From the NCBI RefSeq assembly GCF_003400205.1, contig NZ_QUQV01000003.1:1-64000 (forward strand): a DNA stretch of 64,000 nt. Direction: 5' to 3'. Position numbers and translations under genes: made by a program. This stretch comes from Bacillus sp. HNG. Lineage in GTDB: Bacteria > Bacillota > Bacilli > Bacillales > Bacillaceae_L. This document shows, piece by piece, positions 51,767 to 60,858 of this stretch (its first letter is position 1; every line of letters begins with the position of its first letter). Under the pieces are notes generated by a model. That model was not told the origin of the DNA, searched no databases, and was given only the letters and a program-made list of their open reading frames with translations.

Positions 51767-51938
51767 AAAAGCTCAAGCGCCTAATTAGCGATCGTCTACT
51801 AAGTGCTGCCACGTCCTGTGGCAAATGTAGACGCCAGCACTTCCTGTGCAAGTCCGACTAGCCCTGGAACCCTGATGAGGAGGCTGTGCCGCCACAGGAG
51901 GGGTGAAGCGACCTCGAGGGTCTAGGCGCTGAAGCTGA
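51767..51938 (-). repeat. Family A repeat copy A3, upstream of lepA
   Basis: Read on the minus strand it begins AGCTTCAGCGCCTAGACCCTC and ends TAGGCGCTTGAGCTTTT. It contains the hairpin TGCCACAGGACGTGGCA and paired GACT...AGTC segments. The interior differs from the A copies near glyQ and dnaK. Its end lies 20 bases before the lepA start. The remainder of the 343-base lepA-yqxA gap holds only the yqxA terminator. Confidence 0.8.
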
Positions 51939-52049
51939 ACAATATAACTTAATCGTACATGTTATCTTACTATAAATTTATAGAATTCACTAGATTAGAT
52001 TATACAGAACTCTTTTGTCACATTCAATTAAGAATAAACGACCATATAA

Positions 52050-52090
52050 AGAAAAAAGAGCTTGCTTTATATATTCGTAGCAAGCTCCCC
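52050..52090 (-). terminator. Terminator of spoIIP-yqxA
   Basis: A 9-bp perfect stem (GAGCTTGCT, 52058-52066; AGCAAGCTC, 52079-52087) is followed on the minus strand by TTTTTTC. Confidence 0.9.
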
Positions 52091-52444
52091 CTAAATTTTA
52101 TCAAGTAAACTTCCGATTCCGTCTCCAATGACAATCATGATTTTTTCAAAAAGAGCACTTATTCCGTTACCTAACTTTTCACCTATGCTTGAAAAAAGGT
52201 TAAAGGCTTCTACGTCCTCTAATTGTTTTTGTTTTTGTTCAAAATCATGACTGGTTACCTTTCGCCCTAAAACAGATGCTTCTACTTCCCCGTTATCATC
52301 AGTAATATGAAAGGCACCTTGAAGAGAGGGGTCATTATACCCCCTCATTTTCTTCATCCCTTCATTTGCTTGCTGCATGCCGATCAACACACCTAGAAGA
52401 AGAACAGTCACAATCAAGAAACATTTCATCATGAATTTAACCAT
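52091..52444 (-). CDS. yqxA: DUF3679 family protein YqxA
   Basis: A 117-residue protein with an N-terminal membrane segment (about 5-22) and a short extracellular part ending in an amphipathic helix (IMIVIGDGIGSLLDKI). It follows spoIIP by 19 bases and precedes lepA, the place of yqxA in B. subtilis. The function is unknown; co-expression with spoIIP during sporulation is likely. Confidence 0.88.
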   Translation of the reverse strand: MVKFMMKCFLIVTVLLLGVLIGMQQANEGMKKMRGYNDPSLQGAFHITDDNGEVEASVLGRKVTSHDFEQKQKQLEDVEAFNLFSSIGEKLGNGISALFEKIMIVIGDGIGSLLDKI

Positions 52445-52463
52445 TGGAATTGCTCCCTCTTAC

Positions 52464-53660
52464 CTATTCTTTATTTGTTTCATTTGCATTTACTTTTTCA
52501 GCCTGCCAGTAATATTCTGCGAGGACATCTGCTATGGCTGCTGCCGTTCTGCGCAATTCTTCGAAATTATTGTCGACTCCACCAAATTCAATTAGCATGG
52601 CATTTCCTGATTTGTCTTGGTTATATACCCCATTATTGCCAGGACCACCTTGCTGTATAACCCCGCGGCTTAGTCCAGGGTATTTTTTCTTCAACATTTC
52701 ATGTAAGTCTGAAGCAATTTTAATATTTTGTTGTAGTTTTTTATTTTCAGTCCCTACAATAAAGGCTATTTTTGCATACGATTCTCCATTGATTGTGACA
52801 GTTGTTGTATCCTTTCGATGTGCATCCCGATGTATATCAATTAAATATGTTAAATCCTGGTTACTTGCCATAGCACTTGTTACTAATTCTCCAGATGCCT
52901 TATATGATTGATACCAATTGTACCCCTTTTGTTTTATATATTGGTCCATATTCCTTTGATCAACATCTGTACCAATTCCTCTTGCCTCTAACTCCTGAGT
53001 CAGCATTTCACCAACTTTTGTAACATTTACTGTCGGATGTCGGGCATTATCTGCATTAGATGTATCCACTCCTTTTAAATGTGGAAAATAGCTTTCTGAA
53101 GAGTGTGTGTGATAGATAAAGGCTACTTTTTTATCACCAGTCGTCATCGTTGGTGGCGGCACAGGTTCAGTAGGCTTTTCAGCTTGCTCAACATTTTGGG
53201 TGGCTATTTGCCTTTCATCTAATAAAACATCCAAAGGCGGTGGAGATTCTATTGGCATATTGGTATAGTTCGTTCCCTCACCCGCTACTAGAATCTTGCC
53301 ATCAAATATAGAGAACCCCGGTAGTTCTCTACCTAAAAAACTACGGGGGTCATCCAATGTTAGGTTGGTTGCAGCTTTAAAAACGGCGCCCAGGTAGTCT
53401 GGCTTCGTTGTAGATTCAGGTAGACCTTGAACGAAATAATGATTTTCATACCCTAATAAGTGGACAAGAGCTTCTCCAGAAAGATTTGTTGCTACATTAT
53501 TGATAGAAGAGGAACTGATTCTATACTCTGGTTTAAGAGAGACAATCGCTCCCGTTATTGTAAATAATAAAATAAAACTAAAAATGAGGAATAGAATCCC
53601 TTTTACTATGCTAGTTCCTTGAATGGAGATCATCATTCCTTGGGTCCGAAAACTTTTCAT
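52464..53660 (-). CDS. spoIIP: Stage II sporulation protein P (peptidoglycan hydrolase)
   Basis: SpoIIP (398 residues), a bifunctional amidase/endopeptidase of the engulfment machine with SpoIID and SpoIIM. An N-terminal membrane anchor (about 17-42) precedes the extracellular catalytic domain. Zinc and catalytic residues are in IYHTHSSESYFP, YLIDIHRDAHRKD and LIEFGGVDNNFEELRR. It is downstream of gpr in the same orientation. Confidence 0.96.
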   Translation of the reverse strand: MKSFRTQGMMISIQGTSIVKGILFLIFSFILLFTITGAIVSLKPEYRISSSSINNVATNLSGEALVHLLGYENHYFVQGLPESTTKPDYLGAVFKAATNLTLDDPRSFLGRELPGFSIFDGKILVAGEGTNYTNMPIESPPPLDVLLDERQIATQNVEQAEKPTEPVPPPTMTTGDKKVAFIYHTHSSESYFPHLKGVDTSNADNARHPTVNVTKVGEMLTQELEARGIGTDVDQRNMDQYIKQKGYNWYQSYKASGELVTSAMASNQDLTYLIDIHRDAHRKDTTTVTINGESYAKIAFIVGTENKKLQQNIKIASDLHEMLKKKYPGLSRGVIQQGGPGNNGVYNQDKSGNAMLIEFGGVDNNFEELRRTAAAIADVLAEYYWQAEKVNANETNKE

Positions 53661-53747
53661 ATTCTACCTCCTCAATGTTTGTCTATCATATTGATATGTA
53701 CAAAATTGAGTTAGTAGAACTTATTTGATAGATTTCACTATCTTTTT

Positions 53748-54890
53748 TTAGTGTGTATAAGCCCCTGAGTTATCCTGTTCGATTTCACCATGTAATGCGG
53801 TGTTCAGTCCCCCCGCGATTACATTTGCCATATCCTCAATGAAGACATCGACCTCTTTTGGAGTGACCATCAAATTATGCCCAAGCGGCGCCAACACTTC
53901 ATGAATGAGCTTTCTTTTTTCATCATCTGGTAGAGTTCCGACAATTCCTAAAAACGTATTTCGTTCTTGTTCCCCTGGAAGGTCATCATCAGTTAAAACC
54001 TTTTTTTCACCAAAGCTCATTCCAGCAGGAACTAAAGCACGTGAAGGCTTACCTCCTTCCTTCAGCTCTCTTCCAAAATGCTTTAAGATAAAGTCAATCG
54101 CATCACTTGTAATCGAAACAGCGTCCACTACTGTTGGTATTCCAATGGCGATTACGGGAATGCCTAGAGTCTCTTTACTCAGTTCCTTTCGTTTGTTTCC
54201 AACACCTGAACCTGGATGGATCCCAGTGTCTGATATTTGAATCGTTGAATTCACACGCTCTACCGAACGAGCTGCCAGTGCATCTATCGCGATAACAAAA
54301 TCTGGTTTTGATTTATCTATTACACCAAATATAATGTCGCTTGTTTCAATTCCGGTTAATCCCATCACTCCAGGGGCAATTGCACTTACAGAACGAAATC
54401 CATCCTGAACATTTTCCGGCTGAAGTTGAAAGAGATGTCTTGTAATAACTAAATTTTCCACCGCCAATGGCCCAAGTGCATCTGGTGTAACATTCCAATT
54501 CCCTAAGCCAACAACAAGGCAGCTAGCTTCCTTCCCTATATTTAGATTTGAGAGGAAATGACTAAACTCTTTTGCAAATACTGCTTGTACCTTTTGTTGG
54601 AGTTCCGAATCTTTTTGACGGATTCCCTGAACTTCTAATGTTAGGTAGTTTCCTTTTTTCTTTCCTATTGCATTTGCACCTTCATCGGTAATTTCAACAG
54701 TTGAAATGGTAATGCCATCTTCCTGTCTTTCTTTTATAATGACACCCTCAATTTCTGAAACTTCAGGTTGGTCATCTGTTAAAGATTTATTGCGTTCCTC
54801 AACAGCCATTGCACTTGCTTCAATAGCTAAATCAGTTCGAACTGAATATTTGGTTAAATCTAGTTGTTCTCCCAATCCTATTACCTCCAT
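53748..54890 (-). CDS. gpr: Germination protease GPR
   Basis: GPR (380 residues) degrades small acid-soluble spore proteins during germination. It has the A25 family features: an N-terminal propeptide ([19 protein letters not shown]), [34 protein letters not shown] and [12 protein letters not shown]. The leader contains CATACTA, a forespore sigma (F/G) -10-like sequence, about 20 bases upstream of the SD. Confidence 0.97.
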   Translation of the reverse strand: MEVIGLGEQLDLTKYSVRTDLAIEASAMAVEERNKSLTDDQPEVSEIEGVIIKERQEDGITISTVEITDEGANAIGKKKGNYLTLEVQGIRQKDSELQQKVQAVFAKEFSHFLSNLNIGKEASCLVVGLGNWNVTPDALGPLAVENLVITRHLFQLQPENVQDGFRSVSAIAPGVMGLTGIETSDIIFGVIDKSKPDFVIAIDALAARSVERVNSTIQISDTGIHPGSGVGNKRKELSKETLGIPVIAIGIPTVVDAVSITSDAIDFILKHFGRELKEGGKPSRALVPAGMSFGEKKVLTDDDLPGEQERNTFLGIVGTLPDDEKRKLIHEVLAPLGHNLMVTPKEVDVFIEDMANVIAGGLNTALHGEIEQDNSGAYTH

Positions 54891-55121
54891 TTTTTACATA
54901 GTATGTATAGCTTTACCCGCAAAAATGAGGTTCATGCAATTTTTATCAAGTGGAAATTAGATTGGTATTGCATTATCACAGTCAATTTGATAGAATAACT
55001 TTTGTTGTAACATCAGAGTATCAAAGACTGTATTCTGTTCATTTAGCGAGGGAAAGAGGATTTCCATTATCGCAAATGGTTGAACGTGTAGATCATCTTG
55101 ATATTCGCAGGAGGTGAAAGT

Positions 55122-55388
55122 ATGCCAAATATTAAATCAGCTATCAAACGTGTAAAAACAAATGATGAAAGCCGTGCTCATAACGCAACTGTTAAGTCTG
55201 CAATGCGTACTGCTGTAAAAAACTTTGAAGCTTCAGTTGCTAACAACGACGCAGAAAATGCAAAAGCAGCATTCCTTACTGCTTCAAGCAAACTTGACAA
55301 AGCGGCTCGTAAAGGTCTTATCCATAAGAATGTTGCTGACCGTCAAAAATCTCGTCTAGCTAAAAAACTTAACGAAGTTAACGCATAA
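55122..55388 (+). CDS. rpsT: 30S ribosomal protein S20
   Basis: S20 (88 residues), a basic helical 16S rRNA-binding protein ([20 protein letters not shown] ... [23 protein letters not shown]). AGGAGGTG lies 6 bases before the ATG at 55122. It is monocistronic, with a terminator 6 bases after the stop, and convergent with holA. Confidence 0.98.
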   Translation: MPNIKSAIKRVKTNDESRAHNATVKSAMRTAVKNFEASVANNDAENAKAAFLTASSKLDKAARKGLIHKNVADRQKSRLAKKLNEVNA

Positions 55389-55393
55389 TAAAT

Positions 55394-55422
55394 AAACGAC
55401 TCGAATTGAGTCGTTTTTTTTA
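55394..55422 (+). terminator. Terminator of rpsT
   Basis: An 8-bp stem (AACGACTC, loop GAATT, GAGTCGTT) is followed by eight T residues. Confidence 0.93.
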
Positions 55423-55434
55423 TTAGCATTTTCT

Positions 55435-55550
55435 AGCACCAGGCGCCATCGGCTCTCTGGTCTAAGCCAATCGCTTTGGAAGGCAAAAAGCGCCTTCTGT
55501 CAGCGCTCGTCTTATGCTTGTCGACTAAGGCTGCGCGCCTTGCGCTTTTC
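55435..55550. repeat. Family E element E1, between rpsT and holA
   Basis: A GC-rich ~115-bp segment of nested hairpins. GGAAGGCAAAAAGCGCCTTC and its flanks recur, inverted, at 61.72-61.77 kb with about 38 of 41 positions matching by eye. The segment CTGCGCGCCTTG also resembles the interior of the family D element. Confidence 0.65.
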
Positions 55551-55554
55551 CCTT

Positions 55555-56571
55555 TTATTTCGCCAATTTCATAATAAATAGTTCCAATATTAATTTTTTA
55601 TCCATTTTTCCGTTTTTCATTTCATAATCTGCTTCAGCGAGCTGGTTCATAATATGAAGAAGCTCTTCTTGTGTGAATAAATTGGATTGTCCACCCGCAA
55701 GCTTGACACGAAATGGATGGACCTTTAAATTCCCTGCAATTTGCTGCTGACCATACCCTTGTCTAGAAAGCTCCTTCACCTGAAAAATCAATCTAAATTG
55801 CGTAGCCAGTAAAGATAAAATTTTGATTGGCTCTTCATTATTTTGCAAGAGATCATAAAAGATACGTAACGCCTCATCTAGTTTACGATTCACTACCTTA
55901 TCAATAAGCGAAAAAATATTTTGCTCCAAAGAGCGTGGTACAAGCAATTGAACCGTTTCCTCTGTAATCTCACCATTCTTCCCAAGATATAAACACATTT
56001 TTTCTATTTCCTGTGTAATGTTCATGAGATTTGTCCCGGCGACCTGCAGAAGCTCTTGTATCGCTGAAGGACGGATGGTGACCTCATGCTGGTTTGTTCG
56101 ATCGGTAATCCAATTATGTAAATCCTTTTCAGATAAAGTATTAACAGTTAAGACTTCCGCATTCGTTTTTAGTAGCTTAACGATTTTTTTCCGTTCATCC
56201 AGCTTTTCGTAAGGTGCTGTGAACACTAGAATTGTAAATGGTGCAGGGCTTTTTAAATAATGCTCAAGGACTGAAACATTGTGTTCAACCTTGTCCTTGT
56301 TTTTCTCGGTCGTTAAGAATGAAGGATTTTGTAGAATAACAATCCGTCTCTCTCCCATAAACGGAAGTGTTTCCGCATCAGCTAAAGCAATTTCAACTGG
56401 CGTTTCCTCTAAATCAAACACGGATAAATTAAAATCCTTTTCTTCCTCTTCAATACTATATTTAATAAGTAATTCCTTTGTCTCCTGGATTAAAAAATTT
56501 TCAGATCCATGCAATAGATAAATTGGTGAAAATTGTTTTTTCTTAATTTTTTTCCAAAGCTCTAAATTCAT
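55555..56571 (-). CDS. holA: DNA polymerase III subunit delta
   Basis: HolA (338 residues), the clamp-loader delta subunit. The N-terminal AAA+-like domain (IYLLHGSENFLIQETKELL), the middle lid (LHNWITDRTNQHEVTI) and the C-terminal collar (about 215-335) are present. It corresponds to B. subtilis yqeN, beside rpsT. Confidence 0.94.
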   Translation of the reverse strand: MNLELWKKIKKKQFSPIYLLHGSENFLIQETKELLIKYSIEEEEKDFNLSVFDLEETPVEIALADAETLPFMGERRIVILQNPSFLTTEKNKDKVEHNVSVLEHYLKSPAPFTILVFTAPYEKLDERKKIVKLLKTNAEVLTVNTLSEKDLHNWITDRTNQHEVTIRPSAIQELLQVAGTNLMNITQEIEKMCLYLGKNGEITEETVQLLVPRSLEQNIFSLIDKVVNRKLDEALRIFYDLLQNNEEPIKILSLLATQFRLIFQVKELSRQGYGQQQIAGNLKVHPFRVKLAGGQSNLFTQEELLHIMNQLAEADYEMKNGKMDKKLILELFIMKLAK

Positions 56572-56972
56572 TTGTATTCCTCTCCACTGTTAGCCTTCAA
56601 CTATCTATTTAATCGTATCGGGAAATTGTATATTTTTCAACAGGTATATAAAAGTAAAAAGGGAATTGGTCTTTGCCAATTCCCAATCTATATGAAACAT
56701 TACCAAACAAGCCCCGGGAAACTTGTCGAGTAATGATAATCTTTTTTAGAATCATTACAGAGACGTTTGCTTATGTACTATTAGGTTACGCGTTCGTTTA
56801 TGAACTATTTGTGACAAGTGTTGTTAATAAAGGAAGAGTATCGGATAATAGGGGAAAAAGGGTTTTCATTTTCTTTCGGTTTTATTTTTGTAAAACGAAA
56901 CCAATTTTTCAAGGAAATCTAGATTTTTTTGGGTAGTTAGGCTATACTATAACTGTTTAGGAGGGGTTAGGC
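56572..56972. other. Intergenic region between holA and yqzM
   Basis: The region contains a minus-strand terminator (56650-56686). Beyond it is about 280 bases of AT-rich DNA with no SD-preceded frame or repeat that I could support. It must hold the holA promoter on the minus strand and the yqzM promoter on the plus strand; TATACT at 56943-56948 is a candidate -10 for yqzM. Confidence 0.5.
56650..56686 (-). terminator. Terminator-like hairpin upstream of holA
   Basis: A 9-bp perfect stem (GGGAATTGG, 56661-56669; CCAATTCCC, 56676-56684) is followed on the minus strand by TTTTTACTTTT. It is 90 bases upstream of the holA start, so it may stop read-through from the com locus or act as an attenuator. 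Confidence 0.8.
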
Positions 56973-57107
56973 GTGAACGAATTTGAAAAGAATATTAAAA
57001 ACACACGAAATGACGTTGTAGATGCTGGAGTAGCATTCGTTGTATCCTTTGGCTTCTTCGCTACAATTTTCATTATCGCAACTTTAATTAAGGTTATCGG
57101 AGCTTAA
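56973..57107 (+). CDS. yqzM: YqzM family small membrane protein
   Basis: A 44-residue protein with a GTG start after GAGGGGTTAGGC: a charged N-terminus (MNEFEKNIKNTRNDVVDAG) then one membrane helix (FVVSFGFFATIFIIATLIK). It matches the YqzM family between comEC and holA in Bacillus. The function is unknown. A strong terminator follows. Confidence 0.9.
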   Translation: MNEFEKNIKNTRNDVVDAGVAFVVSFGFFATIFIIATLIKVIGA

Positions 57108-57132
57108 TACCGACAGAATACATACTGTCAAA

Positions 57133-57168
57133 TAGAGACTGCCCTTTTTGTTGGCAGTCTCTTTTTCG
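57133..57168. terminator. Terminator after yqzM
   Basis: A 10-bp perfect stem (AGAGACTGCC, GGCAGTCTCT) is followed by TTTTTCG. It lies 26 bases after yqzM and also 20 bases beyond the comEC stop. Confidence 0.9.
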
Positions 57169-57187
57169 TTCCTTGCTTTACTGTATC

Positions 57188-59560
57188 TTATGGAATTGTT
57201 TGCATAAAGGTTCCAGATTTTTTAAAATAACGAAATTGAATTGCACCATCTTTGTCGGTTCGATAAACCTTTATTTTCTCTTTTTTCAAAAGATCAATGA
57301 CGTCCGGATGCGGGTGATTAAATCGATTATTTACTCCGACTGGGATTAAAGCTATTTTAGGATTTATGAACTGAATAAACTCCTGCGTTGAAGATGTTTT
57401 GCTTCCGTGATGACCCACCTTTAGCACATCTACCCGTAAATTTTTATATGTTTTAATGAGATTTAGCTCCACATCTTTTTCAATATCCCCTGTAAATAAC
57501 CAGTTTAGCCCACCAAGCTTTGTATAAATGACAACAGAATTGTTATTTTCTTTCAATTCATTTCCTTTTGGGGCAAGGATATAAAATATACTATCGCCTT
57601 CCTTCCACTTTTGGCCATGTTCAACAATATGAACGGGAATCCCTTTTTTCGCAGCTAATTTCTTCAGATTCTTCTCTTGGCTAGCATCATTTTTGTTTTT
57701 TCCTAGGACTATTTCCTTAATCCTTATATCTTCTAGAAGACCTTGCGCACCCCCAATATGATCTTGATCGCCATGTGTAACGATTAACTTATCTATACTT
57801 CTTATCCCTTTTGCTTTTAAAAAAGGAATGATGATGTTTTGTGCAGTCGAAAATTGGTTCCTTCTAATTTTCCATTGTTCTTGTTCAAATGGAATCGTCC
57901 CCCCAGTATCAATTAAATAAACCCCTTTCCTAAAAGGAAGTTCAATATAGATGCTGTCTCCTTGCCCAACATCAATCATTGTGACTTCTCCGTATGGATT
58001 TATGTATGGTGTGATAATATGGAGCAATAAAACCACTATTGGTGCAAGAAGTGCCCGTTGAAAAAGTACTTTCTTCCTCTCCCAACAAATTAAAAAATAA
58101 AAACAAGCACCACAATACAAAATCATAAGGACGAGCCCTGGCTTCCCTAATGTTAATACGGAGAAAGAAAATTGCGAGAACCAAACAGTGACGTGATTTA
58201 ATAATTCCAGAAGCCACGTAAGAATGGTAGCAAACATTTCACCGATTGGTTCAAATACTCCTAGTAAAACCACTGTGAATAATGCGAAAGGCAAAATTAT
58301 CATTGAATATAAGGGGACATACAGCATATTTAATGGCAAGCTTAACAATGAAAACTCAAAAAAGTGATAAAGTAAAATGAGCAAAGAGGCTATTTGTGAT
58401 AAGAATGAGACAGCGAATAAGGAAGCAAGCGTATTAGAATAGTGTTTAAATATTGCTTTGGAGGATAGAATCAAGGATGCGCTCACCATGAAGGATAATT
58501 GAAAACCGATGTTAAATAAAAAGTACGGGTTAATTGCAAGCATAAAAATGAACACAAAACTAATCACATCTAACATACTACCCTTTTTCCACCATAAGAT
58601 TGACGCAAATAAAAGCATACACATTAGCACTGAGCGAATAACAGAAGGTGAACCTCCAGCAATCACGATATAAGCTGGCAATAAACATAAGAGGAGAATG
58701 GATGTAGACTCGCGTGTGACTCCAAATCGAATACATAAAAAATAAAACATCCCCGTCATAAGGCTTACATGAAGCCCTGATATGGCTAAAAGGTGGATCA
58801 AACCTAAAGATTGATATGAATTTACAATTTCATTCTCTATATTCGTTCTTTCTCCATAAATTAAAGCTTGGATAATCCCTGCAGTCGACCCATCAAAATG
58901 AGAATCGATCTGATGAATTCCAGCTTCACGGATTTTTAGTAGCCAGCGACCTAACGACCATTTTTTCTGTAAAAAACACTTTTCAGGAGTTAGCGTGTTT
59001 GCCTCGAAAATCCAATGGATTTGTTGAGCATATAAATACTTCTGATAATCAAATGAATATGGATTTCTTGACACCTGTGGTTTTTTGAGAGTCCCGTTAA
59101 AGGTACATACTAACCCCATTTGTACTGATTGGCTAAGTTGAATTTTTTCTAACTCTGTTTGGATGTAGTAAACCATAAGTAGCTTTTCATTCTGTGAAGT
59201 GTTTACAATGACGGAAAATTTATCTCCATTGATATCAGGGGAATCAACAATTTCGGCTTTGATTGTTTTTGTGGTAGGGGCTAATGTTGTTTGATTAGTA
59301 GAGTCAATGAGAATGAACAAGCACATGAAGAAAAATAAAGTGAACAAACTGAGGACAATGAGCGAGAAATGGTGGCGGAAAATGATAAAACCTAATAAGA
59401 GGAGTGTGAGGAGGATACTAAGCCAAGAAAAAGAAGTATAGGGGACTAGTATACCCAAAACTGAAAAGAAAGCAAGATAGACAAGCCTTCCTTGTACATA
59501 ATCCCCATAGTTCCTGATTACATTACCCAATATTTGAAAAAAGTGTGGCAGCCTGCTCAT
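57188..59560 (-). CDS. comEC: ComEC/Rec2 DNA uptake channel protein
   Basis: A 790-residue polytopic protein forming the transmembrane DNA channel in competence. An N-terminal membrane hairpin, an OB-fold DUF4131 region (about 90-200), the Competence domain (about 215-480) with many helices, and a C-terminal metallo-beta-lactamase-like nuclease domain (VTHGDQDHIGGAQGLLED, LKVGHHGSKTSS) are present in order. The start at 59560 overlaps comEB by 38 bases with a weak SD; a later start is possible. Confidence 0.94.
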   Translation of the reverse strand: MSRLPHFFQILGNVIRNYGDYVQGRLVYLAFFSVLGILVPYTSFSWLSILLTLLLLGFIIFRHHFSLIVLSLFTLFFFMCLFILIDSTNQTTLAPTTKTIKAEIVDSPDINGDKFSVIVNTSQNEKLLMVYYIQTELEKIQLSQSVQMGLVCTFNGTLKKPQVSRNPYSFDYQKYLYAQQIHWIFEANTLTPEKCFLQKKWSLGRWLLKIREAGIHQIDSHFDGSTAGIIQALIYGERTNIENEIVNSYQSLGLIHLLAISGLHVSLMTGMFYFLCIRFGVTRESTSILLLCLLPAYIVIAGGSPSVIRSVLMCMLLFASILWWKKGSMLDVISFVFIFMLAINPYFLFNIGFQLSFMVSASLILSSKAIFKHYSNTLASLFAVSFLSQIASLLILLYHFFEFSLLSLPLNMLYVPLYSMIILPFALFTVVLLGVFEPIGEMFATILTWLLELLNHVTVWFSQFSFSVLTLGKPGLVLMILYCGACFYFLICWERKKVLFQRALLAPIVVLLLHIITPYINPYGEVTMIDVGQGDSIYIELPFRKGVYLIDTGGTIPFEQEQWKIRRNQFSTAQNIIIPFLKAKGIRSIDKLIVTHGDQDHIGGAQGLLEDIRIKEIVLGKNKNDASQEKNLKKLAAKKGIPVHIVEHGQKWKEGDSIFYILAPKGNELKENNNSVVIYTKLGGLNWLFTGDIEKDVELNLIKTYKNLRVDVLKVGHHGSKTSSTQEFIQFINPKIALIPVGVNNRFNHPHPDVIDLLKKEKIKVYRTDKDGAIQFRYFKKSGTFMQTIP

Positions 59561-60092
59561 GCAATGCCCTTATTTCTTTATCATCCGCACCAGATTCCGT
59601 TATTTTCTCAATTAATTGATTAACAAACTCTAATTTTTCTTTTGAATTTAGGTCAATCACCATTTCTTGAAGTGGAACCTTTTGTACTTTTACCTTTGAT
59701 TTCTCCAACAGTTCAATTGCGTATGGATGGTTTTTATAATCCTCTGCATAATAAACTACTTTAATTCCTGCCTGAATAATTGCTTTTGTGCATTGGAGAC
59801 AAGGAAAATGCGTAACGTAGATCTCAGCATTTTCTGTTGGTACTCCAAACTTCGAACATTGCAATAACGCATTCATCTCAGCATGTACAGTTCTTATGCA
59901 ATGATTGTCTACCACATAGCAGCCCTCATCAATGCAATGTGTTCCGCCTGATACAGACCCGTTATAACCCCCTGCAATAATTCGCTTATCACGAACAATG
60001 GTTGCTCCAACCGTTAATCGTGTACATGTACTTCTTAAAGCAAGTAAATGGCTTTGCGCCATAAAATACTGATCCCATTTAATTCGATTCAA
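59523..60092 (-). CDS. comEB: ComE operon protein 2 (dCMP deaminase family)
   Basis: A 189-residue zinc deaminase-like protein. The zinc motifs are HAEMNALLQC (His and catalytic Glu) and FPCLQCTKAII (two Cys), and GGYNGSVSGG is typical of dCMP deaminases. It is the middle gene of comEA-comEB-comEC; in B. subtilis it is not essential for transformation. It overlaps comEC by 38 bases. Confidence 0.95.
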   Translation of the reverse strand: MNRIKWDQYFMAQSHLLALRSTCTRLTVGATIVRDKRIIAGGYNGSVSGGTHCIDEGCYVVDNHCIRTVHAEMNALLQCSKFGVPTENAEIYVTHFPCLQCTKAIIQAGIKVVYYAEDYKNHPYAIELLEKSKVKVQKVPLQEMVIDLNSKEKLEFVNQLIEKITESGADDKEIRALHEQAATLFSNIG

Positions 60093-60152
60093 ATCTTCCC
60101 CATCCCTTCAACAAAATCTTACAATTATTTTATCGGTATCTCCCATAAGTCG

Positions 60153-60758
60153 TCAATTTAATTTAAGTTCGTCTTTAATCTTCTCAAAGGATTTTTCACC
60201 AATCCCACTCACTTGAAGTAGATCCTCAAGTTGTTTAAAAGGTCCATTTTCTTCCCGAAATGCTATAATTGCCGCTGCTTTTGATGGCCCGATGCCTGAT
60301 AATGTTTCTAGTTCTGCTTGAGTTCCATCATTTAGCGATACCTTACCATCATTTTGTTGTGATTGACTGCTTATCTCCAATTCGATGTTCTCACCAATAC
60401 GCGGAACATAGATGACCATTTCATCCTCCACTCGCTCGGCTAAATTTACTTGTGTTTTGTTTGCATCTTCAGTAAACCCTCCAGCCATGTCGACGACATC
60501 TTTGATCCTCATACCCGCTTGCGCCTCAAATACTCCCTCATTAAACACAGCACCCTTAATATCTACTAGAATGACCGTAACTTTCTCTTCTACAACATTT
60601 TTATCTTCAACAACTGACTCAAGTAATAACTCCTCTTCTTCAATGCTTGGCTCTGCTTTTGTTTCATGTCCAAAAATGCGATAGAACGCAATAAAAATAA
60701 CAAGACAAATTCCACAAACCATAAACATTAATTTTATTTTTTTATTTTTTAAATTCAT
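60153..60758 (-). CDS. comEA: DNA receptor ComEA
   Basis: A 201-residue competence DNA receptor: an N-terminal membrane anchor (about 8-27), a flexible acidic Glu-rich linker (35-58), an SLBB-like domain (about 60-125), and a C-terminal helix-hairpin-helix DNA-binding domain (TLSGIGPSKAAAIIAFREEN). It is the first gene of the comE operon, divergent from comER. I saw no clear ComK box in the 100-base gap. Confidence 0.95.
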   Translation of the reverse strand: MNLKNKKIKLMFMVCGICLVIFIAFYRIFGHETKAEPSIEEEELLLESVVEDKNVVEEKVTVILVDIKGAVFNEGVFEAQAGMRIKDVVDMAGGFTEDANKTQVNLAERVEDEMVIYVPRIGENIELEISSQSQQNDGKVSLNDGTQAELETLSGIGPSKAAAIIAFREENGPFKQLEDLLQVSGIGEKSFEKIKDELKLN

Positions 60759-60858
60759 GATTTACCTTCCTTCTTTTTAGCTTAGGCAAATTGCAATCAT
60801 ATTTTGGGTTGGAATCACATATGGTGTTAGGAGAATAGTCTGTAAAGGAGGGACGAAC

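Noticed and set aside
56673-56936. 87-codon plus-strand frame upstream of yqzM
   Set aside because: It starts inside a terminator stem, has no SD, and shows no family resemblance.
60759-60858. ComK box between comEA and comER
   Set aside because: I could not find a paired AAAA-N5-TTTT arrangement in the 100-base gap, so none is claimed.
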